From Flavobacterium ginsengisoli (GTDB taxonomy: Bacteria > Bacteroidota > Bacteroidia > Flavobacteriales > Flavobacteriaceae): a stretch of DNA of 64,000 bases. Positions 1-9,946 of the stretch are shown piece by piece; position 1 is the stretch's first letter, and each line of letters begins with the position of its first letter. The translations under genes were made by a program, and so were the position numbers. The notes beneath the pieces are model-generated. The model ran no database searches. It saw only the letters and a program-made list of their open reading frames with translations, and had not been told where the DNA came from. The DNA lies in the NCBI RefSeq assembly GCF_029625315.1, contig NZ_CP121110.1, forward strand, positions 5,252,501 through 5,316,500, read 5' to 3'.

Positions 1-1839
1 ATTCTTCCAGAAGCATCGACTCCATAAGTGTCGTAGTATCTTTCAAAACTTGGCGTATAAGCATAAGTTATACTTGGACGCATTACGTGTCTAATTGACT
101 GAATTCTTTTGTCGTCTCCGAAGTTAAAAGTTCCGTAGATCGTTGTTCCTAAATTGGTACTGAAATTATAAGTTCTATAAGAGTCAAAACCGTTTATAGA
201 TTTATTAACTGTTTGTCCTGCAGTAGGATCGTACTCTTTTTGGATTGTTTTGTTAACCCATGTTTCTTGATAGGTTGTAGACGCTCCAGCACTAAAATAT
301 TTGAAAATCTTAAAGTTAGTGCTCAACGGAATAGTCTGTTGTAATCCTAATTGCGCATCGTCAAACATCTGCGGTTTAAAAAACAAAGAATCTTTTGTTT
401 TAAAGTAGTTTTTACCGCTTACATTATATTGTAAGTTGATGTTTTTGATTAATCCTTTCTTTACACCATCTTTTCCAACAAAAGGATAAACACGATCGAT
501 ACTTCCTTGTAAGGATGGAAGAGTCATAATAATGTCTTCTGTTTGCGTATTCTGGCTATGTGTTGCAGATAACGAAATACGTGAGCCAGGAATGGTGTTG
601 AAAGTTTTGTTATATGAAATAGATGAACTTAATGTGTTATTTAAATTTGATCCAATATTTGCTTGATTGATCGACTGTTTGAAATACTTACTACTACCCA
701 TGTTGACAGAAGCAGAAAAAGTTGAATTTGGATTTGATTTTGTGTCTTTAGAATGCGACCATTGTATATTATAGATACTTTGTTTTGAATAATCAGGATA
801 CCCGCGCTCACTGCTAATTAAATTCTCAAAACGGATATTGACATTTCCTCGGTACTTATATCGAGTAGCATATGCAGATTCAAAACGCATGGCGTAACTT
901 CCGTTGGTGTAATAATCTCCAAGTACAGTTAAGTCGTAATTGTCGCTTAACGCAAAGTAGTAACCTCCATTCTGCAATGAAAATCCACGTGTGTTAGAAT
1001 CGTTATAACTCGGAATAATAATACCAGAGACGCTTTTTTCTTTGCTTAAAGGGAAAAAACCATAAGGTAATGCAAGTGGTGTAGGAACATCAGCAATTAC
1101 CATTTGCGTTAAACCGGCAACAATTTTTTTGCCTGGTACAAATTTAATTCTGCTGGTTTTGAAATAATACTCAGGATTATCAATATCTTGAGCCGTTGTA
1201 ATAATTGCTCCTTTTAAGAAGTATACAGAGTCATTCTCTTTTTTGGTAACAGAAGCTTTAATATTTAATTCTCCTTGTTTTGTTCTTGAGTTATAAATTA
1301 AAGCTTTTTTAGTTTTAAAATTAAAACGGATCGAATCTGGCTGTACCTCACTTGATCCTTGTTTGAAGTTCGGAAATTGTGTTAGTACTCCTGCAGAATC
1401 CTTAATTCTTCCTGCATAAACTTCATCTTTTTCGTAATTAAGAACAATTATACCCGATTTTAATTCGACATCTTTATAGTATAATTCTGCTTCATTATAT
1501 AAAGTGATCAGCTTTTTTTTCTGATCAATTTTAGCATAGTCTTTTGCTTTGTATCTTACTTTTCCATCCAAAAAGTCTTTTTTGGTTTAACTGTATCTAG
1601 TTTTATGGTATCTGTAATTGCAGGATTTTCTTTATCTGTTTGTTTTACAGCAGGTAAAGGCTTTTTTTGTTTTTTATTTCTTGCGAGTATATATTACCAC
1701 AACCTATAGTTAGGAAAAATGATATTAAAACGATATTAAATAAGTTTGTGTGCAAAGGTTTAAATGCTATTTTTGTAAAATTATGGCTTGTTTTTTGACA
1801 TGTCAAACTTACATATAATTTTTTGGCAAAAATAATCAA
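1..1839 (-). CDS. lptD: LptD-like outer-membrane LPS assembly protein (C-terminus cut by window edge; two frameshifts)
   Basis: Outer-membrane barrel that inserts lipopolysaccharide, by family knowledge. The minus strand is one long coding frame from about 1575 down to base 1. It shows an OstA/LptD-type N-terminal region (residues reading YNEAELYYKDVELKSG) followed by a barrel rich in alternating aromatic residues. The N-terminus (1645-1839) carries a hydrophobic signal segment (NIVLISFFLTIGCG) but sits in another frame. Two shifts lie in homopolymers, a T7 run at 1662-1668 and the A5/T6 runs at 1570-1583, and correcting them joins all three parts. The true start is uncertain: an ATG at 1839 or a TTG nearer the signal segment. 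The gene is divergent from the amidase at 1889. Family assignment is fairly sure; the exact name rests on remembered Bacteroidota homologues. Confidence 0.8.
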
Positions 1840-1888
1840 TTCTAAAAATTATAACAGCTGCATTTTATTAAAATTAACTTTTAGATTT

Positions 1889-3010
1889 ATGAATAGAATT
1901 AACAAATTTAAGGTAATATTTACTTTATTTCTAATAATATCGTCCTTTTGTGCTCATAGTCAGTCAAATGTGTTTAAGGTAACACTTGATGCCGGACATG
2001 GAGATCATGACTTTGGAGCTGTTTACAGTGGACGAATTGAAAAAAATATTGCTTTAGCTATTGTTTTGAAGGTAGGAAAGATTTTAGAGCTAAATCCTAA
2101 TGTTAATGTAATTTATACTCGAAAAACAGATGTTTTTATAGATTTGGTAGAGAGAGCTAATATTGCAAACAGAGCAAATTCGAATATTTTTGTGTCTATT
2201 CACTGTAATGCAAACAAAAATACAGCAGCCGACGGAACAGAAACCTATGTTATGGGTTTAAGTAAAGTAGCATCAAACCTTGAAGTCGCGAAAAAAGAGA
2301 ACTCTGTAATTACATTAGAGAAAGATTATAAACGTAAATATGAAGGTTACGATCCTAATTCTCCAGAATCTATGATTGGTATGACTTTAATGCAAGAAGA
2401 ATATTTAGATAATAGTATAACGCTTGCTACCAAAATAGAGGAAAATTTTGAAAAATTAGGAAAAAAACTTCGTCATGGAGGAGTAAAACAAGCGCCTTTT
2501 ATGGTACTTCACAAAGCATATATGCCAAGAGTTTTGGTTGAAACTGGCTTTGTGTCGAACCCAACAGAAGGAAATATTTTGAATTCTGAAGAAGGTCAAG
2601 ATGATATTGCGAAAGCAATTGCAGAAGCAATCTTAAGTTACAAACGCGAATATTTTGGGACAGGAGCGGAAGCTACTGAGAGTCGGCCCGTAAGAGACAC
2701 TACTCCTGCAAAACCTAAAACAAGTGCGCCAGTTGCAGTAGCGAAGAATAGTCCAAAAGGGACTTTTTTTAAAGTACAGCTTATTGCAAGCATCAAAAAA
2801 ACACCTTTAGAACCTAAAAACTTTAAAGGATTGAAAAATGTAACGATGGTATATGAAAACAATATTTATAAATATTTCTACGAAGAAACTTCAAGTTACG
2901 AGACAGCCCAAAAATATCTGCAAGAAGCTAAAAGTAAAGGATATGGCGCTGCATTTTTAGTAGCAACTAAAGATGGTGAAAAAATCAGTATTCAGGACGC
3001 GATTAAATAA
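1889..3010 (+). CDS. N-acetylmuramoyl-L-alanine amidase with SPOR-like C-terminus
   Basis: Zinc amidase that cleaves the bond between N-acetylmuramate and L-alanine in peptidoglycan, acting in the periplasm. About 373 aa from the ATG at 1889; an upstream in-frame start at 1823 would place extra residues before the signal peptide and is less likely. The signal peptide ends near CAHSQ. The Amidase_3 fold is clear: DAGHGDHDFGA (zinc His), GRIEKNIALA (zinc Glu), VSIHCNAN (zinc His) and VLVETGFVSNP with the catalytic Glu. The last 80 residues (FFKVQLIAS onwards) look like a SPOR-type peptidoglycan-binding domain. MlaD follows 50 bp downstream on the same strand, as in many Bacteroidota. Confidence 0.92.
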   Translation: MNRINKFKVIFTLFLIISSFCAHSQSNVFKVTLDAGHGDHDFGAVYSGRIEKNIALAIVLKVGKILELNPNVNVIYTRKTDVFIDLVERANIANRANSNIFVSIHCNANKNTAADGTETYVMGLSKVASNLEVAKKENSVITLEKDYKRKYEGYDPNSPESMIGMTLMQEEYLDNSITLATKIEENFEKLGKKLRHGGVKQAPFMVLHKAYMPRVLVETGFVSNPTEGNILNSEEGQDDIAKAIAEAILSYKREYFGTGAEATESRPVRDTTPAKPKTSAPVAVAKNSPKGTFFKVQLIASIKKTPLEPKNFKGLKNVTMVYENNIYKYFYEETSSYETAQKYLQEAKSKGYGAAFLVATKDGEKISIQDAIK

Positions 3011-3060
3011 TAAGCTCAAGTTCGAATATTTATATTAATTTTGTACAAACACTTAGAATT

Positions 3061-4026
3061 TTGAAACTAACAAGAGAAATTAAAACGGCTATTTTAGTCA
3101 TCGTATCTATTTTATTATTTATCTGGGGATATAGTTTTTTAAAAGGCAGAGATCTTTTTACTAATTATACCGTATTATACGCTGAATATGATAATGTTGA
3201 AGACTTAGCACCATCAGCTCCAGTAACACTTAACGGACTTGCAATTGGTAAAGTAAGTAAAATTACAATTGATGAAGTAACTGGTAAATTATTGGTTGAA
3301 CTTCAGCTTAAAACAGATTTTCCAATTTCTAAAAGCAGTACAGCCGCAATTTATTCTCCAAGTTTAATTGCAGGAAAACAAATTAAAATCATTCCAAATT
3401 TTGCTGACAAAGAATTAGCTGAAGACGGACAGAAATTAACTTCTACTGTTGAATTGGGGTTGACAGAATCATTAGGAGGAAAAATAGAGCCAATTCAGCA
3501 AAAGCTTGATAAAATGCTTTTGAATATTGATAATTTGGTTACAGGATTAAACAATACTTTAGACAAGAATACTCAGGAAAATCTAAAGAAAACAATTGCT
3601 GAGTTGAGTCAAACAATGCAACAATTTCATAAAGCATCTGGCAGTCTTAACAATATCTTAGATACCAATAAAGGTCAGATAAATGGAATGGTTACAAACT
3701 TCAATAAAATGTCTGGCAACTTCAATAAGATTTCAGATTCATTGAACAAGGCAGATTTAGGTAAAACAGTTCGTAACTTGAACCAAACTTTAGCTAAAGT
3801 TGATGTTTTAATGAGTAATTTGAATTCTGGAAAAGGGACAGCAGGAAAAATACTTAACGATGAGGCATTGTACAATAACCTGACTAAAACTTCAAAAGAG
3901 CTAGAATTGTTATTGCAAGACCTTCGTCTTTATCCAACCCGTTACGTAAACGTTTCTCTTTTTGGAAAGAAAAACAAACCATACGTAGCACCAACAGAAG
4001 AAACAAACTCAACTGATAAAAAATAA
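3061..4026 (+). CDS. MlaD/MCE family lipid-transport protein (TTG start)
   Basis: MCE-domain protein, probably the periplasmic substrate-binding part of a phospholipid transport system between inner and outer membranes. 321 aa starting at a TTG codon; no ATG or GTG fits the start of the conserved N-terminus. One membrane anchor at about residues 9-26 (AILVIVSILLFIWGYSFL) is followed by the MCE domain (about 35-115, with APSAPVTLNGLAIGKV) and a long helical, Asn/Leu-rich tail. No Mla ATPase or permease gene is adjacent. It may be co-transcribed with the amidase upstream, and a TAATTTTG box at 3036-3043 could also serve it. Confidence 0.88.
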   Translation: MKLTREIKTAILVIVSILLFIWGYSFLKGRDLFTNYTVLYAEYDNVEDLAPSAPVTLNGLAIGKVSKITIDEVTGKLLVELQLKTDFPISKSSTAAIYSPSLIAGKQIKIIPNFADKELAEDGQKLTSTVELGLTESLGGKIEPIQQKLDKMLLNIDNLVTGLNNTLDKNTQENLKKTIAELSQTMQQFHKASGSLNNILDTNKGQINGMVTNFNKMSGNFNKISDSLNKADLGKTVRNLNQTLAKVDVLMSNLNSGKGTAGKILNDEALYNNLTKTSKELELLLQDLRLYPTRYVNVSLFGKKNKPYVAPTEETNSTDKK

Positions 4027-4032
4027 GTATAA

Positions 4033-5371
4033 ATGAGTTATTTAGATAATATTTTATTCGCAGTACTTCTTATAGTAGGTTTCGGTTTTTTTGCAGCTGA
4101 GCGTAAAAAAAATCATCCGAAATATTAATTTAGGAGTCGATGTAGATCGAAAAGATAATCCTAAAGCTCGTTGGAAAAACATGGCCTTGATTGCTCTTGG
4201 GCAATCAAAAATGGTGAGACGCCCTGTTGCTGGAATACTGCATATCTTTGTATATGTAGGTTTTATAATTATCAATATTGAATTACTTGAAATCATTATT
4301 GATGGACTTTTTGGAACTCATAGAATTTTCGCACCCTATTTAGGCGTGGTTTATGACGTTTTAATTGCTTCGTTTGAAATTTTGGCAATACTTGTAATTA
4401 TTGCTGTAGTAACGTTTTGGATTAGAAGAAATGTAATTCGCTTAAAGCGTTTTATTAATTCAGACTTGAACGGATTTCCAAAAAGTGATGCCAATTACAT
4501 TCTGTATTTTGAGACAGTTTTAATGATTCTGTTTTTATTGATGAATGCTTCAGATTTGCATTTGCAGAATGTTCCAGGTGGATATTCTCATTTTCATAAA
4601 GCAGGAAGTTACCCAATAAGCCAGTTTATTGCTCCAATTTTTAATGGTACATCTAATGAAGCTGTTGGATTATTGTTTGAAGTTTTTTGGTGGTTGCATA
4701 TTGTTGGTATTTTAGTTTTTATGAACTATTTATACTTTTCAAAACACTTGCATATTCTTTTGGCTTTCCCGAATACGTATTTTGCAAACTTAAAACCAGA
4801 AGGGCAATTTGATAATTTGGCTTCTGTGACAAAAGAGGTGAAATTAATGATGGATCCAAATGCTGATCCGTTTGCGGCAGCTCCGGTTGATGAAAACGCG
4901 GCTCCGAGTAAATTTGGTGCAAGCGATGTTCAGGATTTAAACTGGGTTCAGTTATTAAATGCTTATACATGTACAGAATGCGGACGTTGTACTTCGTCTT
5001 GTCCAGCAAATCAAACGGGTAAAAAATTGTCTCCACGTAAAATTATGATGGATACAAGAGATCGTTTAACAGAAGTTGGTAAAAATATCGATGCCAATAA
5101 AGGTGTATTTGTTCCAGATAATAAATCACTTTTAAACGATTATATTACTCCAGAAGAATTATGGGCTTGTACCTCTTGTAATGCTTGCGTTGAAGAATGC
5201 CCTGTAAATATTAGTCCGTTATCTATTATTATGGATATGCGTCGTTACTTGGTTATGGAACAAAGTGCTGCTCCAATGTCATTAAACGCAATGATGACTA
5301 ACATTGAAAATAACGGTGCACCATGGCAATATAGCCAGCAAGACCGTTTAAATTGGAAAAACGAGAATTAA
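4033..5371 (+). CDS. Membrane (Fe-S)-binding oxidoreductase subunit (one frameshift near 4096-4101)
   Basis: Electron-transfer subunit with a membrane b-type-like N-terminal part and two 4Fe-4S clusters. The start ATG at 4033 gives MSYLDNILFAVLLIVGFGFF, then the frame shifts by one base around 4096-4101, right next to a GCAGC, and continues to 5371. The corrected length is 445 aa. Several membrane helices lie in residues 1-240. Ferredoxin motifs are CTECGRCTSSCPANQ and CTSCNACVEECPVN. The next gene (5508) has the CCG cysteine-rich domains, so together they resemble an HdrD/GlcF/LutA-like split oxidoreductase. The physiological donor and acceptor are not visible from the sequence. Confidence 0.85.
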
Positions 5372-5498
5372 GATTTATTGTTTAATCGGTTAGTTGTTTA
5401 ACCGTTTGATCGATTTTAAAATAATATTTCGGTTTTTATAGAATTGTCATACTGCTTTTAGCAATTAAACAATTTCACGATTAACCGATTAAATAAAA
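5372..5498. repeat. Spacer made of GTTTAATCG/CGATTAAAC-type palindromic repeats
   Basis: The gap between the two Fe-S subunits holds tandem and inverted variants of TTTAATCGGTTA and its complement (around 5380-5415 and 5462-5495). The same family fills 47844-47994 and 49396-49490, each time just before a start codon. Function unknown. Confidence 0.6.
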
Positions 5499-5507
5499 GT
5501 GAGAGAA

Positions 5508-6300
5508 ATGTCAGAAAATTTAGTAGTACCAACAATGGCAGAAATGCTTGCCGAAGGAAAACAACCAGAGGTTTTGTTTTGGGTAGGTTGCGCAGGAAGT
5601 TTTGATGATAGAGCAAAAAAAATTACTAAAGCGTTTGTGCGTATTTTAAACCGTACTAATGTTTCTTTTGCAGTTTTAGGTACAGAAGAGAGTTGTACTG
5701 GAGATCCTGCAAAGAGAGCTGGAAATGAGTTTTTGTTTCAGATGCAAGCTATGATGAATATCGAGGTTTTGAATGCTTATGAAGCTAAAAAGATCGTTAC
5801 AGCTTGTCCACACTGTTTTAATACTTTAAAAAATGAATATCCTGAATTAGGAGGAAACTACGAAGTGATTCATCATACAGAATTTTTGAAATCATTAATT
5901 GATGATGGAAGATTAACTGTTGAAGGCGGACAATTTAAAGGTAAAAAAATCACTTTTCATGATCCTTGTTATTTAGGTAGAGCAAATAAAGTTTACGAAG
6001 CGCCAAGAGATTTAATTCAGAAATTAGACGTTGAATTGGTCGAAATGAAACGTTCTAAAGCAAATGGCTTATGCTGTGGAGCAGGAGGAGCACAGATGTT
6101 TAAAGATGCTGAACCTGGAAATAAAGAAGTAAACGTTCTTCGTACAGAAGATGCATTAGAAGTAAAACCAGATATTATTGCTTGCTGGTTGCCCGTTCTG
6201 TAATACAATGTTGACAGACGGAATTAAGCATCAAGAAAAAGAAGGACAGGTAAAAGTGCTGGATATCGCTGAATTAATTGCGAATGCACAGGATTTGTAG
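5508..6300 (+). CDS. (Fe-S)-binding protein with CCG cysteine-rich domains (frameshift at 6180-6185)
   Basis: Heterodisulfide-reductase HdrB/GlcF-like subunit with two cysteine-rich CCG domains. ATG at 5508 is preferred to the GTG at 5499. Key motifs: TACPHCFNTLKNEYPELG and GLCCGAGGAQMF, and, after correction, AAGCPFCNTMLTDG. An extra T in GCTTGC (6180-6185) shifts the frame and creates a false stop at 6202; removing it gives 263 aa ending in AELIANAQDL. It is paired with the membrane Fe-S subunit upstream, 136 bp away, and probably works with it in a respiratory or lactate/glycolate-type oxidoreductase. The substrate cannot be called. Confidence 0.87.
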
Positions 6301-6387
6301 TCTGAGGTTCTAAGTTACTAAGATGCTAAGGTTCTAAGACTAAATCTTAAAAATCTAAAATCAACAATCTAAAATCTAAAATTAAAA
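6301..6387. repeat. CTAAGGTTCTAAG-type intergenic repeat
   Basis: Short direct repeats of the form CTAAGATGCTAAGGTTCTAAG (6310-6340, one base variants), followed by AATCTAAAATC repeats. Close relatives lie at 24082-24117, 43662-43702 and 50400-50440. It looks like a dispersed intergenic repeat without coding content. Confidence 0.55.
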
Positions 6388-6871
6388 ATGTATATACCTT
6401 TTGAAAATTTACCAGGTGAATCTAGAGTTTGGATTTACCAGTCGAACAGAAAATTTTCTGAGGAAGAGTTTTCTGAAATCGAAACAGATTTAAAAGCTTT
6501 TGTAGAACAAATGGGCTGCGCACGGCACAAGTCTAGAAGCTTCATTTTTGTTAAAATACAATAGATTTATAATATTGGCAGTAAATCAAGATGTTCAAGC
6601 TGCTACAGGTTGTTCTATTGATAGTTCTGTTGAATTTATTCAAAGTTTAGAGAAAAAGTACAATGTTGATTTATTGGATAAAATGAATGTTACTTTTAAA
6701 CTAGGCGAACATATTGCGCATAAACCATTAATTGATTTCAAGAAAATGGTAAAAGATAAATCAGTTTCTGAGAATACAATTGTTTTCAATAACTTGGTAA
6801 ACAATATTGAAGAATTCAATGAGTCTTGGGAAGTTCCTGCAGCTGATAGCTGGCACAGCAGGTTTTTTTAA
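6388..6871 (+). CDS. Conserved flavobacterial protein, often labelled 'ABC transporter ATPase' (frameshift near 6510-6516)
   Basis: 160 aa after correcting one inserted base. The first half (MYIPFENLPGESRVWIYQSN) and second half (LKYNRFIILAVNQDVQAATG to SWHSRFF) are in different frames that meet at CAAATGGGCTGCG (6508-6520). There is no Walker A, signature or other ATPase motif, so the common database name looks wrong; cytosolic, function unknown. The shift is either one extra A or G just before or inside a GCTGC site, like many other shifts in the window. It lies downstream of the Fe-S gene pair on the same strand. Confidence 0.75.
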
Positions 6872-7020
6872 GAGTGTTTAAAATATATTTAAAAGGCATG
6901 AAATTTAGATTTTGTGCCTTTTTTTTATGGTTTGAAGTTTTAGGTTTCAAGTTTAAAACCTGTTAGGTTTAGTTGTGTAAGGAACTTTGTCAAAGTTGGG
7001 TAATGCTGTTTGTGAATTAA

Positions 7021-7049
7021 ACCCGACAGGTTTTTAAAACCTGTCGGGT
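7021..7049. terminator. Perfect hairpin, possible terminator
   Basis: ACCCGACAGGTTTT pairs with AAAACCTGTCGGGT around one T, a 14-bp perfect stem. It sits about 150 bp after the 6388-6871 gene. The same ACCTGTCG word recurs in the hairpin at 9256-9283. Confidence 0.5.
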
Positions 7050-7106
7050 TTCGTTGCTTAAAGAACTTTTGTAAGGGATGAATTATAAAGTCGGTTTGCG
7101 CATTTT

Positions 7107-7206
7107 TGTCATTTCGACGAAGGAGAAATCTCCGTTAGAAGCTCGACAAAGATTGCTTTTTCGTTGCGGAGCTACTTGTTGAGATTTCTCCTTCGTCGAA
7201 ATGACA
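7107..7206. repeat. Dispersed palindromic element, family 1 (full copy)
   Basis: A perfect 26-bp inverted repeat (7107-7132 against 7181-7206, starting TGTCATTTCGACGAAGGAG) flanks a 48-bp centre containing AGCTCGACAAAGATTG. A second copy with the same ends and the same centre word is at 43484-43585, and a half copy is at 43429-43453. It behaves like a REP/MITE-type repeat. Confidence 0.8.
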
Positions 7207-7302
7207 ATGATTGTGGTTATTTTGTGTAATACTAATGTTTCTTACAATCTTGGTTTTAAACTTTGGCAAGTAGGCAAGAAAGGCTCTTATGAAAACAAAA
7301 AC

Positions 7303-7410
7303 GTCTAATCTAGCCCCGATGGGAGCGGTATCTCCCGATTTAGAAAAACAAGGCTTTTTCAGCCGTAGTTTTTGTTGATCGGGAATTTAGCGGACAGCGG
7401 GACTAATGTT
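7303..7410 (+). ncRNA. Structured intergenic element, possibly Flavo-1-like
   Basis: TAGCCCCGATGGGAGCGG (7311-7328) is closed by CGGACAGCGGGACTA (7392-7406), and an inner helix pairs CCCGAT (7334-7339) with ATCGGG (7378-7383). This layout recalls a repeated intergenic element of flavobacteria and, from memory, the Flavo-1 RNA motif. That match was not verified. It has no coding capacity. Confidence 0.35.
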
Positions 7411-7544
7411 GTTTTGACCGATATTGTTCTGCTTCTAAAAAATATTTATCAACCAGAGTTAATCTAATTTTGTCAAAAATCTAACAATTTAAACGGTTAA
7501 TTAAACGCTATTTTTGAGTATTTTCGTAGAATTAAATTTTATCC

Positions 7545-8689
7545 ATGAAAATAGCAATAGTTTGTTATCCTACTTTTGGAGGTAGTGGTGTAGTAGCCAC
7601 CGAGTTAGGTCTCGAGTTAGCCAGAAGAGGACACGAAATACATTTTATCACATACAGTCAGCCAGTTAGATTGGCACTTTTAAATCCGAATGTTCATTAC
7701 CACGAAGTAAATGTTCCGGAATATCCATTGTTTCATTATCAACCTTATGAATTAGCGTTATCGAGCAAATTGGTCGATATGGTTAAGTTGTACAAAATAG
7801 AGCTTTTGCATGTGCATTATGCTATTCCTCATGCTTATGCGGGGTACATGGCAAAACAAATGCTGAAAAACGAAGGAATTAATCTTCCGATGATTACAAC
7901 ACTTCACGGAACAGATATTACACTTGTTGGAAATCATCCATTTTATAAACCAGCGGTAACATTTAGCATCAATAAATCAGATTATGTGACTTCGGTTTCT
8001 CAGAGTTTGAAAGATGATACTCTGAAATTATTTAAAATCAAGAATAAAATCAAAGTGATTCCGAATTTTATCGAATTAGATAAAGTTAAAAAAGACCCAA
8101 GTGCACCTTGTCATCGTTATGTAATGGCAAATGAGAATGAACGCATTATTACTCATATTAGTAATTTTAGAAAGGTTAAACGCATTCCAGATATTATTAA
8201 GATTTTCTATAATATTCAGAAAGAAATTCGGCTAAATTAATGATGGTTGGTGATGGACCTGAAAAAGAAAAAGCTGAAATTCTATGTCAAGAATTGGGAA
8301 TTTTAGATAAAGTGATTTTCTTTGGAAATAGCCACGAAATTGATAAAATCTTATGCATGACTGATTTGTTTTTACTGCCTTCAGAAACTGAAAGTTTTGG
8401 TTTGGCAGCATTGGAAGCAATGGCATGCGGTGTTCCTGTGATTTCTAGTAATTCTGGAGGTTTGCCTGAGGTTAATTTTGATGGTTTTTCGGGGTATTTA
8501 AGCAATGTTGGAAATGTTGAAGAAATGGCCGAAAACGCGTTAAAAATTTTAAAAGACGATGCGGTCTTGAGTCAGTTTAAAGCAAATGCTCTTGAAGTAG
8601 CAAGAAAATTTGACATCAAAAATATTCTGCCTAAATATGAGGCTTTATATCAGAAAGCAATTGATGATTACAAGTATGAAAAGCACTAA
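7545..8689 (+). CDS. bshA: BshA-type N-acetyl-alpha-D-glucosaminyl L-malate synthase (one-base deletion near 8230)
   Basis: Family GT4 glycosyltransferase joining GlcNAc from UDP-GlcNAc to L-malate, the first step of bacillithiol synthesis; cytosolic. 381 aa once one missing base is restored. The N-terminus MKIAIVCYPTFGGSGVVATELG is typical of BshA. LHGTDITLVG and the C-terminal PSETESFGLAALEAMACGVPV are the usual GT4 donor-site signatures. The frame breaks at ATTCGGCTAAA (8228-8238), where family members read IPAKL. This is a deletion, unlike most other shifts here. A PrcB-domain lipoprotein gene follows 14 bp later, so the two are probably co-transcribed. Confidence 0.9.
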
Positions 8690-8703
8690 TTTAAAAGGAT
8701 AAA

Positions 8704-9129
8704 ATGAAAAAAGTAATTTCTGTTTTAGCGATTTTTGTTTTGATTTCGTGTGGAGTAAAAAAAGTGGAAAGTTCAAATGCAGCATTGTATGAAGTTTTGA
8801 CAAAACAATCGGACGGCGGTGGAAATATTAAATTCTTCGAAATTTTGACCGAGCCCAATGAAATTAAAATGCTTGAAAATGATCCAAATTTGGCTCATAA
8901 GATGAAAGATCCAGATGTTCAAGATTACAACTATGTAATTTTGAATATGGGTGAAAAAAATACAAGCGGTTATTCTATTGATGTTGAGAAAGTAGAAGAA
9001 ACAGATAAGAATATCATTATTACGGTAAAAGAAAATAGTCCGGCAAAAGATGCAATGACGATGCAGGTTATTTCATATCCTTATACAGTGGTGAAAATTC
9101 ATTCTAAGAAAGAAATTATTATTAAATAA
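8704..9129 (+). CDS. PrcB-domain lipoprotein
   Basis: 141 aa. A lipoprotein signal (MKKVISVLAIFVLISCG, lipobox ending at Cys16) precedes a small domain. The C-terminal part GYSIDVEKVEETDKNIIITV followed by SYPYTVVKI matches the PrcB_C domain pattern known from Treponema protease complex subunits and many secreted Bacteroidota proteins. Probably anchored at the outer membrane facing the periplasm. The precise role is unknown. It starts 14 bp after bshA. Confidence 0.75.
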   Translation: MKKVISVLAIFVLISCGVKKVESSNAALYEVLTKQSDGGGNIKFFEILTEPNEIKMLENDPNLAHKMKDPDVQDYNYVILNMGEKNTSGYSIDVEKVEETDKNIIITVKENSPAKDAMTMQVISYPYTVVKIHSKKEIIIK

Positions 9130-9145
9130 AATTAAATTAAACTTG

Positions 9146-9224
9146 GCTTCGACTCCGCTCAGCCTGACATTGATTGTTTTTAGAAAGCGATTTCAAAGTT
9201 TGTCAGGCTGAGTGGAGTCGAAGC
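9146..9224. repeat. Dispersed palindromic element, family 2
   Basis: A 24-bp inverted repeat (9146-9169 against 9201-9224, one mismatch) with the core CTCCGCTCAGCCTGACA, followed by a T run at 9225-9231. A diverged copy is at 50488-50570 and a fragment at 48967-48980. With its T run it could terminate bshA-operon transcripts. Confidence 0.75.
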
Positions 9225-9255
9225 TTTTTTTTAAATTTCTTTAAAACCATAAAAA

Positions 9256-9283
9256 AAACCTGTCGCTTTTAAACGACAGGTTT
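9256..9283. terminator. Bidirectional terminator hairpin
   Basis: AAACCTGTCG (9256-9265) pairs with CGACAGGTTT (9274-9283), with A and T rich flanks. It lies between the convergent PrcB-domain gene and the barrel gene at 9310. Confidence 0.7.
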
Positions 9284-9309
9284 CTTCTTACAATTATTTT
9301 TTATTTTAA

Positions 9310-9807
9310 TTAGAATCTGAATTTAACGCCTAAACCAACGTCAAATCCAAAATTATCATCATCATAATATCCAGAACCAATTTCAGGTCTCGCGTCTAAA
9401 GACAAAGTAATTGGCACTTCTTTAAATCTATATTCAATACCGATATCTCCAGCAGCAAAAACATAAGTTCCGCTATCTTTATATTTGTAGTTGTTATTGT
9501 AGTAATCGTAATTCCAAGAAGCTAAACCTCCACCGACACCAGCGTACCAGTTAAAGCCTCCGTCAATGTTCCAAACCCATTGGTAAAGTGCCACACCTTT
9601 TACAGCGTCGACATCTCTACTGTTTCTCCAACCTAAATCGAACTCAAGTCTGTTCTTTTGGTTTAATCCTAATTGGTACGATATTTCTCCTCCAAATCCG
9701 TTATTGTCCCCAAGACGTAATCCTAATGCGTTTTTCGAAATTTCTTGTGATTGAGCCGTAAATGCTAAACCAAGAAGCATAATGGCAGATAAAAGTATCT
9801 TTTTCAT
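9310..9807 (-). CDS. Small outer-membrane beta-barrel protein
   Basis: 165 aa with a signal peptide ending near AQSQ. The rest shows alternating hydrophobic/polar strands, many Tyr, Gly and Asn, and ends in FDVGLGVKFRF, with the C-terminal Phe typical of outer-membrane barrels. Probably an eight-stranded barrel. No specific function can be assigned. Convergent with the PrcB-domain gene, with the hairpin at 9256-9283 between them. Confidence 0.8.
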   Translation of the reverse strand: MKKILLSAIMLLGLAFTAQSQEISKNALGLRLGDNNGFGGEISYQLGLNQKNRLEFDLGWRNSRDVDAVKGVALYQWVWNIDGGFNWYAGVGGGLASWNYDYYNNNYKYKDSGTYVFAAGDIGIEYRFKEVPITLSLDARPEIGSGYYDDDNFGFDVGLGVKFRF

Positions 9808-9946
9808 AAAAATGGTTAATTAATTTTTTTCAAATGTATTATTACAGTCAGATAGAGAACGTATAATATTTTTGAAAATTGTTATATAATTTACATTTTT
9901 AGAAATTTGAAGCGTTAAAATTCTTAAAAAACTGTTTCTGAGAGCT

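Larger units (their letters stand above)
6872..7544. other. 673-bp gene-free region packed with palindromic repeats
   Basis: No convincing gene. It holds, in order: AAACCTGTTAGG-type repeats and an AACTTTGTCAAAGTT palindrome (6983-6997), a 14-bp-stem hairpin (7021-7049), a 26-bp inverted repeat element (7107-7206), a structured CCCCGATGGGAGCGG element (7303-7410), and a TATTTTTG promoter-like box (7509-7516) before bshA. Confidence 0.7.

Noticed and set aside
1645..1839. A separate 64-aa lipoprotein gene
   Set aside because: It is the signal-peptide end of lptD in a shifted frame.
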